A stretch of 6,477 nucleotides of DNA, taken from the NCBI GenBank assembly GCA_016190405.1, contig JACPQO010000135.1, positions 1-6,477 of the forward strand. Direction: 5' to 3'. Below are positions 1-4,911 of the stretch, piece after piece. Both the position numbers and the translations under genes were made by a program. Source of the DNA: Chloroflexota bacterium. Lineage in GTDB: Bacteria > Chloroflexota > Dehalococcoidia > SM23-28-2 > RBG-16-64-32. The notes below the pieces were generated by a model. The model was not told the DNA's origin. It saw only the letters and a list, made by a program, of their open reading frames with translations, and ran no database searches. How positions within the stretch are numbered: position 1 is the first letter of the stretch; every line of letters starts with the position of its first letter.

Positions 1-560
1 CCCAGGATCTGCAGCCCCAGTATCCAGAAGTCTATCCCGTGGCCGGGCGAGAACTGGTTGGAGGTGAGATTGGCGTAGCCGAACCAGCCTGCATCGGGTG
101 CCCCAAGTTCGCCCTGGAAGATGTTGCCCGTGACGAAGCTGACGTTCATGAACAGGCCGCCGGCCAGGAACACCCAGTAGCTGAAGCCATTGAGGCGGGG
201 GAAAGCCACGTCTCGCGCCCCGATCATCAACGGGATCATCAGGTTGAAGAAGGCGGCGCTCAGGGGCATCACCACCAGGAAGATCATGGTGGTGCCGTGC
301 ATCGTGAAGATCCGGTTGTACTGGTCCGGGTCCAGCACGCCGCCGTTCGGCGTGGCCAGCTGAAGCCGGATGAACAGCGCCTCGATGCCGCCCATCAGGA
401 AGAAAATGAAGGCCGTGGCACCGTATAGGATGCCGATCCGCTTGTGGTCAACGGTGGCGAGCCAGCTCCAGATACCCTTATAGGTGGCGGCCTGGGCGCG
501 CAGCCCCCGCAGTGTCTCCGCTATCGTCGGTCCTTTCGTTTCCCAGGTGGCTCCTGCCAT
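1..560 (-). CDS. ctaD: Cytochrome c oxidase subunit I, N-terminal part (cut by window edge)
   Basis: This is the first 186 codons of the catalytic subunit of an aa3-type heme-copper oxidase, an integral membrane protein that reduces O2 to water and pumps protons. Translating the minus strand from 560 gives an open frame to the window edge. Residues 31-43 (WSWLATVDHKRIG) are the classic start of the family. Helix I follows, then MHGTTMIF, whose His88 is the expected low-spin heme a ligand. N106, D117 and N124 (in NLMIPLMIGARD and FPRLNG) align with the D-channel residues N113, D124 and N131 of the Paracoccus enzyme at a constant offset of 7. This supports an A-family oxidase rather than a ba3 or cbb3 type. 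The CuB and high-spin heme histidines lie beyond the window. The ATG at 560 has a strong ribosome site, GGAGGGGAG, 5 nt upstream. The gene lies 40 bp after ctaC and is very likely co-transcribed with it. Confidence 0.96.
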   Translation of the reverse strand, partial: MAGATWETKGPTIAETLRGLRAQAATYKGIWSWLATVDHKRIGILYGATAFIFFLMGGIEALFIRLQLATPNGGVLDPDQYNRIFTMHGTTMIFLVVMPLSAAFFNLMIPLMIGARDVAFPRLNGFSYWVFLAGGLFMNVSFVTGNIFQGELGAPDAGWFGYANLTSNQFSPGHGIDFWILGLQIL

Positions 561-600
561 GGCTTCTCCCCTCCGGCCCCGCTGTCGCCGGGCCGCGGGC

Positions 601-1350
601 CTACCCTCCCTTAAGCTGTTCCTGCACCCAGGCGTTGAACTCTTCTTCGGTCTGGGCCACCACGGTCATCCGCATGCCGGCGTGCCCGAGGCCGCAGAAC
701 TCGGCGCACTGGCCCGAATACGTGCCGGGCTCCTCCGCGTTGAACCACATGCGGTTCTCCCGGCCCGGGATCACGTCCAGCTTTCCCGCCAGCCTGGGTA
801 CCCAGAAGCTATGGATCACGTCCGCCGAGTGAAGGTAGGCGCCAATCTCCTTCCCCACAGGGATGTGCAGCTCGTTGAAGACCGACAGCGGCTTCCCGTC
901 GGCGTCCGTGAACTCCGGGTACTCGAACTGCCAGATCCATTGACGCCCGGTCACGTCCACGCGGAGAGCGTCCGCCGCCGGCGCCCGTCCCAGGTCCACT
1001 ATGGCGGCGACCGTGGGCACGGCGATGAACAGAAGCAGGATCGCTGGCGCTATCGTCCAGGCCAACTCCAGCCGGGTATTGCCGTGCACCTGCTTGGGCG
1101 GGGGCTCATCATCCTTTCTTCGCCGGAAGCGCATCACGGCGATGACCAGCAGCCCTTCGACGAGGATCAGGATCACGACCGCCGGCCACAGCACCAGGTA
1201 GAACAGGTCCCGCTGCTTGTCGGCGACCTCGCCCTCCGGGGCGAACGTGTTCTGAGGTGTTACGACGCCACAACCCGTCAGCAGCAGCACTGCCGCTATC
1301 AGCAGGGCGGCAACCAGCAGACGGCGCAAATGGGTACTAGGGTCCGGCAA
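601..1350 (-). CDS. ctaC: Cytochrome c oxidase subunit II (CuA subunit)
   Basis: This 249-residue protein carries the CuA centre that accepts electrons from cytochrome c or a cupredoxin and passes them to heme a in subunit I. The N-terminus is a lipoprotein signal with lipobox LLTGC (Cys27), so the mature protein is probably lipidated. Two membrane helices follow at about 49-73 and 94-118. The outer-face cupredoxin domain has the aromatic patch QWIWQFEYP (137-145) and a complete CuA site: His180 in VIHSFWVP, then CAEFCGLGHAGM with Cys215, Glu217, Cys219, His223 and Met226. No heme c motif (CxxCH) is fused at the C-terminus, unlike caa3-type subunits II. The start is a TTG, supported by AAGGAG 4 nt upstream and by the placement of the signal peptide. 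The gene lies between ctaB (155-bp gap) and ctaD (40-bp gap). Confidence 0.97.
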   Translation of the reverse strand: MPDPSTHLRRLLVAALLIAAVLLLTGCGVVTPQNTFAPEGEVADKQRDLFYLVLWPAVVILILVEGLLVIAVMRFRRRKDDEPPPKQVHGNTRLELAWTIAPAILLLFIAVPTVAAIVDLGRAPAADALRVDVTGRQWIWQFEYPEFTDADGKPLSVFNELHIPVGKEIGAYLHSADVIHSFWVPRLAGKLDVIPGRENRMWFNAEEPGTYSGQCAEFCGLGHAGMRMTVVAQTEEEFNAWVQEQLKGG

Positions 1351-1354
1351 CTCG

Positions 1355-1360
1355 CTCCTT
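1355..1360 (-). promoter_or_regulatory. Ribosome binding site deciding the TTG start of ctaC
   Basis: The minus strand reads AAGGAG, then 4 nt, then TTG. This is the only good Shine-Dalgarno match near the start. The TTG gives a normal lipoprotein signal, with Arg9-Arg10 ahead of the hydrophobic stretch and Cys27. The start is therefore TTG despite its rarity. Confidence 0.7.
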
Positions 1361-1398
1361 CTCGGGACAGGTGGCCCGCCCGATCGCGCAACTGGCTG

Positions 1399-1442
1399 GC
1401 AATATTGCTACGAGATTATGATGGGCCACGGCGCCTTCGTAA
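1399..1442 (-). promoter_or_regulatory. Possible internal promoter and palindrome upstream of ctaC
   Basis: The 155-bp gap between ctaB and ctaC is far longer and more AT-rich than the other cta junctions. On the minus strand it contains TTACGA (1437-1442), a 16-bp spacer and CATAAT (1415-1420). The -10 matches 5 of 6 consensus bases and the -35 only 3 of 6. The expected start would fall near 1408, at the edge of a perfect 10-bp palindrome GCAATATTGC (1399-1408), which could be an operator. An 8-bp direct repeat, AACTCCAG on the plus strand, occurs at 1452-1459 and 1489-1496. This is a weak prediction by eye. Confidence 0.28.
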
Positions 1443-1505
1443 GTGAACGCGAACTCCAGAAAATAGGTTACGCATAGAAAAGGGAGGCAACTCCAGCAAC
1501 GTACG

Positions 1506-2408
1506 TCACACCCCGGCCAGCCCGTCGGCCGCCACCGCCACGAACAGCAGCGCCAGATAGACGATCGAGTAGCGGACTAGGGCCGCCGACGCCCTGCCCG
1601 AGCTCTCGCGCCACAGCCGCAGGGCGTAGAAGATGAACAGCCCGCCCAGGACCAGCGCGGCGCTGAGATAGATGACGCCGGTCGCTCCTGTAGCGGACAG
1701 AAGCAGGGAGACCGCCACCAGCGCCACCGTGTGCAGCAGGATCTGCCGCCTGGTCTCGTCCGGCCCCACTACCACGGGCAGCATGGGTACGCCGGCCCGC
1801 TGATAGTCGCTGCTATAGTTCAGTGATAGGGCCCAGAAGTGGGGCGGCGTCCAGAACACGATGATGCCGAACAACACCAGGGCCGGCGCTGCCACCTCTC
1901 CCGTGACCGCCGCCCAGCCCACCACCGGCGGCATCGCCCCCGCGGCGCCCCCGATGACGATGTTCAGCGGCGTCGACCGCTTCAGCAGCAGCGTGTACAC
2001 CACGACGTAGAAGGCGAACGCTCCCAGGGTCAGGAAGGCGGCCAGCAGATTGGCGAACGCCTCCAGGACCAGGAACCCAGCGCCGCCCAGCACGATCCCA
2101 AACACCGCCGCGTTCTCCGGCTCTACCTGGCCCGCCGGCACTGGCCGGTCCCGCGTTCGCCGCATCAGGCTATCGATGTCCCGGTCGAAGTAGCAGTTGA
2201 GGGCGTTGGCGCCGCCAGCGGCCACCGCACCGCCGGCCACCGTCGCCAGCACCAGCCAGGGCGAGGGCAAGCCTCCCTCGGCCAGGATCATGGCCGGGAT
2301 CGTCGTGATCAGCAGCAGCACCACGATGCGTGGCTTGGTCAGCCGGAAGTAGGCGAGAGCCGTCTCCCGCACACCCTGGGTCACCCTGGTTGCCACGCTG
2401 CCCAGCAT
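1506..2408 (-). CDS. ctaB: Protoheme IX farnesyltransferase (heme O synthase)
   Basis: This UbiA-superfamily membrane prenyltransferase transfers a farnesyl group from farnesyl diphosphate to the vinyl group of heme B, giving heme O, the substrate of CtaA. From the ATG at 2408 it is 300 residues, a normal length. The family opening YFRLTKPRIV is at 20-29. The first Asp-rich Mg-diphosphate motif is N71-x3-D75-x3-D79 inside NALNCYFDRDIDSLMRRT, followed by RDRPVPAG. A conserved loop, KRSTPLNIVIGGAAGAMPPV, lies at about 143-162. The second Asp motif is in TPPHFWALSL and NYSSDYQRAGVPMLP (187-211). About eight to nine helices are apparent. A GTG at 2450 would add 14 residues and overlap ctaA by 29 bp, but it lacks a ribosome site. 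ATG 2408 (or GTG 2411) lies just after the ctaA stop with GGGG upstream, and fits the usual short N-terminus. Confidence 0.95.
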   Translation of the reverse strand: MLGSVATRVTQGVRETALAYFRLTKPRIVVLLLITTIPAMILAEGGLPSPWLVLATVAGGAVAAGGANALNCYFDRDIDSLMRRTRDRPVPAGQVEPENAAVFGIVLGGAGFLVLEAFANLLAAFLTLGAFAFYVVVYTLLLKRSTPLNIVIGGAAGAMPPVVGWAAVTGEVAAPALVLFGIIVFWTPPHFWALSLNYSSDYQRAGVPMLPVVVGPDETRRQILLHTVALVAVSLLLSATGATGVIYLSAALVLGGLFIFYALRLWRESSGRASAALVRYSIVYLALLFVAVAADGLAGV

Positions 2409-2421
2409 CACGCCGGCGCCC

Positions 2422-3399
2422 CTACGCGGCCCTGCGCTCGAAATAGGCACCGGCCGCGCCCAGCGTCAGGGCCGACCACAGCGCGGAAGCCAGCGCCAGG
2501 TGCACGATACGGACCGATGTCGCCAGTTCGAACCAGATGTTGCTGGCCCCCACGAACACCTGCGCCGCGTACAGGGCCAGGGCAGCGCCCGCCGCCGCCT
2601 TCACCAGGAGCGACCGGCCCCCTTGCCAGGCCTGCACCACCACCGCCAGGACCAGCAGCCCCACCACCACCGCCATCAGCCGGTGGGCGTAATGGAGGTC
2701 GGCCAACCTTCCTCCAGCGGAGACCAGCTTGCCGTTGAATAGGGGCCAGTCCGGGTAGACCAGACTGGCGCCGCTGTTGGCCACATAGGAGCCGGTGAGG
2801 ATGAGGCCCAGCGCGGCCAGGGCAGCCACCAGCGGCAGCGCCAGCAGGCCGCGCGAAGGCGGCGCCGCCGTCGCGATAGGGCCGGCAGAGGTCTGGCCGC
2901 TCCCTTCACGGAAGGCCCCCACGGCGGTGAAAACCAGAGCCGCGAGCAGGCTGAGGGCGATCGCCAGGTGCACCGCGACGACCGTGTCCGGTAGCTCCAT
3001 GTTCACCGTGACACCGCCCACCAGCACCTGGGCGATGAGCAGGACCAGGGCCAGCGTGGCGCTGCCGCGCAGCAGCCGGCTGTCCCGGTGCCACAGCCAG
3101 GCGCTGACAGCGGTGCCCAGGATGAGGAAGCCCACGCTCATGGCGGCCAGCCGGTGCGAATACTCGATCATGACGTGCGTTTCCAGAGGCGGAATTAGCT
3201 GTCCATGGCAGCGTGGCCAGTCGGGGCAGGCCAGGCCGGAGTCGGTTGCCCGCACGGTGCCGCCCAGGACGATCAGGGCGTAGGTGGCGACCGACGTCAC
3301 CAGGGCCAGGTAGCGGAGGTCAAACACTGAGCGCAGGCGGGCCAACCAGGGGGTTGGACGGCCTTCGCGAGTGGCTATGGAAGTAACGGCTTTCAGCAC
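2422..3399 (-). CDS. ctaA: Heme A synthase (COX15/CtaA family)
   Basis: This 325-residue membrane protein oxidises the C8 methyl of heme O to a formyl group, giving heme A. It shows the eight-helix internal duplication of the family. The N-terminal half has LGGTVRATDSGLACPDWPRCHG (45-66) with the Cys58/Cys64 pair, then IEYSHR with Glu79 and His82, and His144 in VVAVHLA. The C-terminal half repeats this as GSYVANSGASLVYPDWPLFNG (203-223), LHYAHR with His239, and His300 in VRIVHLA. These four histidines are the expected heme ligands. The second half has Tyr215 and Phe221 where the first has cysteines, so only one Cys pair is present. The start is a GTG with only a weak GGGTGG nearby. It is the first gene of the operon, and its stop lies 13 bp before the preferred ctaB start. 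Confidence 0.95.
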   Translation of the reverse strand: MLKAVTSIATREGRPTPWLARLRSVFDLRYLALVTSVATYALIVLGGTVRATDSGLACPDWPRCHGQLIPPLETHVMIEYSHRLAAMSVGFLILGTAVSAWLWHRDSRLLRGSATLALVLLIAQVLVGGVTVNMELPDTVVAVHLAIALSLLAALVFTAVGAFREGSGQTSAGPIATAAPPSRGLLALPLVAALAALGLILTGSYVANSGASLVYPDWPLFNGKLVSAGGRLADLHYAHRLMAVVVGLLVLAVVVQAWQGGRSLLVKAAAGAALALYAAQVFVGASNIWFELATSVRIVHLALASALWSALTLGAAGAYFERRAA

Positions 3400-3462
3400 C
3401 CACCCAAGTCCGTAGGCTAGCTCCGCGGCTGAGAGAGGACCAGCGAAGAGTTCCTTGTACCA

Positions 3463-3490
3463 GTTATCACAATCGGAAAACCGGTGTCAA
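3463..3490 (-). promoter_or_regulatory. Promoter of the ctaABCD operon
   Basis: The minus strand shows a perfect -35 TTGACA (3485-3490), a 16-bp spacer and the -10 GATAAC (3463-3468, 4 of 6), with a TGT just before it giving an extended -10. The predicted start is near 3456, about 57 nt before the ctaA GTG. The spacer is locally AT-rich in an otherwise GC-rich region. It lies in the divergent gap shared with the cupredoxin gene. Confidence 0.6.
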
Positions 3491-3562
3491 GCAAGCTCGG
3501 CGGCGGTCCCCCCCGGGCCGCGCCTTGCGCTTGGCCGCCGCGGTGGTGGATACTCTCAAGAC

Positions 3563-4060
3563 GTGAATTCCCGCACCAGAAAATACGCCCTCATGCTGGC
3601 CTCGCTGGCGGGCCGCGGCCTCTCTCTCCTGCTTCCGCTTGGCTTCGTCGCCCTAGCTCTGGCGGCGACCGCGTGTAGCGGCGGCGGCGACAAGAAGGAA
3701 GGCGCGCCGCCGCCGGCGGCCACGACCGGCGGCGGCGGGGACCGGGCCGCTACGAACGTAGAGATAGCCCAGAACGACAACTTCTTCCGGCCCAACACTT
3801 TGACGGCCGGCCCTGGCCAGGAGGTCACCCTCCAGCTCACTAACAAGGGCGCCAACAGCCACAACTTCCGCATCGCCGGGCCCGACGGCGAGTTCGAGAC
3901 CGAAGACGATGCCGTCCTCGCCCCCGCCGATGAAGGAGGGATGAACCCCGGCGACAGCCGCTCCCTCCAGTGGATCGCGCCCGGGCAGGTGGGCGCCATC
4001 CTGTTCCGCTGCGACTTCCACCCGGCCGAGATGACCGGCACCATCAACGTGGGAGGGTAA
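3563..4060 (+). CDS. Lipoprotein cupredoxin (type 1 blue copper, plastocyanin/azurin-like)
   Basis: This is a small secreted copper protein, probably a membrane-anchored electron carrier on the outer face. From GTG 3563 it has 165 residues: a basic N-terminus, a hydrophobic stretch (about 20-37) ending in LAATAC (Cys38, a slightly non-standard lipobox), and a Gly/Pro/Ala-rich linker (39-65). The cupredoxin domain follows (66-165), starting VEIAQNDNFFRPNTLTAGPG. Copper ligands are His100 in NSHNF and Cys150, His153 and Met157 in FRCDFHPAEMTGTINV (C-x2-H-x3-M). A longer frame from ATG 3455 is unlikely, because its first 36 codons cover the divergent cta promoter and a GC-rich spacer. ATG 3593 would shorten the signal. 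No clear ribosome site precedes GTG 3563, but TACTCT sits 6 nt upstream, which would fit a leaderless transcript. Given its position beside the cta operon, it may donate electrons to CuA or deliver copper, but this is inferred only from location. Confidence 0.85.
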   Translation: MNSRTRKYALMLASLAGRGLSLLLPLGFVALALAATACSGGGDKKEGAPPPAATTGGGGDRAATNVEIAQNDNFFRPNTLTAGPGQEVTLQLTNKGANSHNFRIAGPDGEFETEDDAVLAPADEGGMNPGDSRSLQWIAPGQVGAILFRCDFHPAEMTGTINVGG

Positions 4061-4066
4061 CCCTAG

Positions 4067-4702
4067 ATGGCCCAGGACAGCGAAGAACAAGACCAGCCCG
4101 AAGCCGATCCCGTCGCCCGCGTTGCCGCCGGACTGAAGGCCAAGCTGCCTCAATTCCTTCTTCTGTCCCGGGGCCCGCGTCCGGCGCCGGGCCAGCCCAA
4201 GGTCTACCGGCCCCCCACCTACACCCTTCGCTCCGAAGCCCGCGAGGCGATCCACGACAGGGCCCTCCAGGACATCGCCCGCCTGCGCTTCGGCTTCCCC
4301 ACGCCCAAGTACCCATACTACAAGACCTACGTCAACCACCCCCAGCGCGCCATGGGCGTCCAGATGTCAGACGGCCTCGTAGCCTACCCCGACATCGTGG
4401 TCGTCCAGCATCCCGAGAACTACTCCAAAATCGTCGCCGAGCTGGAGACCAACGAGACGGTGAGGGAGGACGTGGCCCAGTTCGAGTGGCGCCCTTTCGC
4501 GGACCTGGCGCCCCTCTACCTCTACGTGCCCGTCGGTAAGGGCGACGAGGCCCTGGCCCTCTGCCGCCGCCTGGGTGTCCCCGTGGTGGGGATCCGCACC
4601 TGGCGCTACGTTGTGGGCTACGAGGAGATCGAGGTCAACGACCACTACACGGTGCCCAGCGGCCCGGAAGACCTGCTGCCCAAGCTGCTCAGACGCCGCT
4701 AG
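4067..4702 (+). CDS. Unrecognised protein with a possible PD-(D/E)XK nuclease-like core
   Basis: I do not recognise a named family. The 211-residue protein is soluble, with no signal peptide or membrane helix. It has an acidic, probably disordered N-terminus (1-20). A basic, Tyr/Pro-rich middle follows (about 35-95), including FGFPTPKYPYYKTYV. The C-terminal half reads as a beta-beta-alpha-beta-alpha-beta order: YPDIVVV (Asp109), KIVAELET (Glu125, Glu127), a helix at about 131-146, PLYLYVPVG, a helix GDEALALCRRLG, then VVGIRTWRY. This resembles the restriction-endonuclease-like fold, with a D-x15-ExE signature where Lys is usual. BamHI has a comparable ExE, so activity is not excluded, but none is shown. 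It starts 6 bp after the cupredoxin stop, with GGGAGGG (4051-4057) inside the end of that gene as its ribosome site, so the two are probably translationally coupled. The CDS itself is convincing, while the fold is a guess. Confidence 0.82.
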   Translation: MAQDSEEQDQPEADPVARVAAGLKAKLPQFLLLSRGPRPAPGQPKVYRPPTYTLRSEAREAIHDRALQDIARLRFGFPTPKYPYYKTYVNHPQRAMGVQMSDGLVAYPDIVVVQHPENYSKIVAELETNETVREDVAQFEWRPFADLAPLYLYVPVGKGDEALALCRRLGVPVVGIRTWRYVVGYEEIEVNDHYTVPSGPEDLLPKLLRRR

Positions 4703-4727
4703 GGTTCGCTCGCGCCCTTAGCTTTTT
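4699..4727 (+). terminator. Weak intrinsic terminator after the cupredoxin operon
   Basis: CTAGGG (4699-4704, including the stop codon) can pair with CCCTTAG (4715-4721) with one bulged T, followed by CTTTTT. The stem is short, so termination may be inefficient. A second imperfect hairpin (4728-4734 with 4742-4749) follows without a T-run. Confidence 0.35.
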
Positions 4728-4751
4728 CGACGGCCCGAAGAGCCGGTCGCC

Positions 4752-4781
4752 TTTACACAGCGAAAGGGGCCTAGATATAAT
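4752..4781 (+). promoter_or_regulatory. Strong sigma70-type promoter for citrate synthase
   Basis: TTTACA (4752-4757, 5 of 6), an 18-bp spacer and a perfect TATAAT (4776-4781) form the best promoter in the window. The expected start is near 4788, giving a leader of about 115 nt before the citrate synthase ATG at 4904. Confidence 0.75.
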
Positions 4782-4809
4782 ACCGTGGGTATAACCGATG
4801 GCTATAGCC
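4780..4809 (+). promoter_or_regulatory. Dyads at the citrate synthase transcription start (candidate operator)
   Basis: ATACC-GTG-GGTAT (4780-4792) is a perfect 5-bp dyad overlapping the end of the -10 and the predicted start. A second perfect palindrome, GGCTATAGCC (4800-4809), follows at once. In RNA, GGGTATA (4787-4793) could also pair with TATAGCCC (4803-4810) with one bulged G. The position is typical of a repressor site, but the cognate regulator is unknown. Confidence 0.4.
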
Positions 4810-4911
4810 CCTACAGAATTCAGCAATGGAGCCCGCCCGGCCCAGACCCATAGGCGGGCTCTTATTTTATCGGCACCGGCACGCCGGAAGGAGAGCCCCT
4901 CGCATGCCTGA
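4798..4911 (+). CDS. Possible 37-codon leader ORF of citrate synthase
   Basis: An ATG about 10 nt after the predicted transcription start opens a 37-codon frame beginning MAIAPTEFSNGA and ending SPSHA-stop. It passes through the whole terminator-like hairpin and the citrate synthase ribosome site, and its TGA (4909-4911) lies just inside the citrate synthase gene, so the two reading frames overlap by 8 nt. It has no Shine-Dalgarno sequence, no signal peptide and no run of one amino-acid codon. It may be chance, or it may be a translated leader that controls the hairpin. Confidence 0.25.
   Translation: MAIAPTEFSNGARPAQTHRRALILSAPARRKESPSHA
4829..4870 (+). terminator. Intrinsic terminator / attenuator in the citrate synthase leader
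   Basis: GAGCCCGCC (4829-4837) pairs perfectly over 9 bp with GGCGGGCTC (4853-4861) around a 15-nt loop, followed by TTATTTTAT (4862-4870). This is a good rho-independent terminator in the plus direction and has no T-run on the other side. It lies downstream of the promoter and upstream of the gene, so it would stop the gene's own transcript unless relieved. The AGCCC at 4806-4810 could compete for GGGCT (4856-4860) as an antiterminator. It could alternatively end read-through from the upstream operon. Confidence 0.65.
4886..4893 (+). promoter_or_regulatory. Ribosome binding site deciding the citrate synthase start
   Basis: GGAAGGAG ends 10 nt before ATG 4904. It sets the start there rather than at the in-frame ATG 4826, which has no ribosome site and whose codons form the terminator hairpin. 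Confidence 0.7.

Noticed and set aside
484..1446. Plus-strand open frame of 320 codons
   Set aside because: It is antisense to ctaC and the start of ctaD, both certain from copper and heme motifs. Its translation is Arg/His/Gln-rich with no recognisable domain, as expected of a shadow frame in GC-rich DNA.
1839..2738. Plus-strand open frame of 299 codons
   Set aside because: It is antisense to ctaB and ctaA. The product is a low-complexity His/Arg/Gln/Pro-rich string without domains.
3498..3540. GC-rich inverted repeat CGGCGGC / GCCGCCG upstream of the cupredoxin
   Set aside because: The arms are short and low-complexity around a 29-nt loop in very GC-rich DNA, which is easily produced by chance. 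There is no T-run and no clear regulatory position.
3455..3562. N-terminal extension of the cupredoxin from ATG 3455
   Set aside because: It covers the divergent ctaA promoter, has no ribosome site, and would bury the lipoprotein signal 36 residues in.
3653..4339. Minus-strand open frame of 228 codons
   Set aside because: It is antisense to the cupredoxin and its neighbour. Those plus-strand frames have copper ligands, coupled ribosome sites and sensible composition.
4826..4903. N-terminal extension of citrate synthase from ATG 4826
   Set aside because: There is no ribosome site, the codons form the terminator hairpin, and GGAAGGAG stands before ATG 4904.
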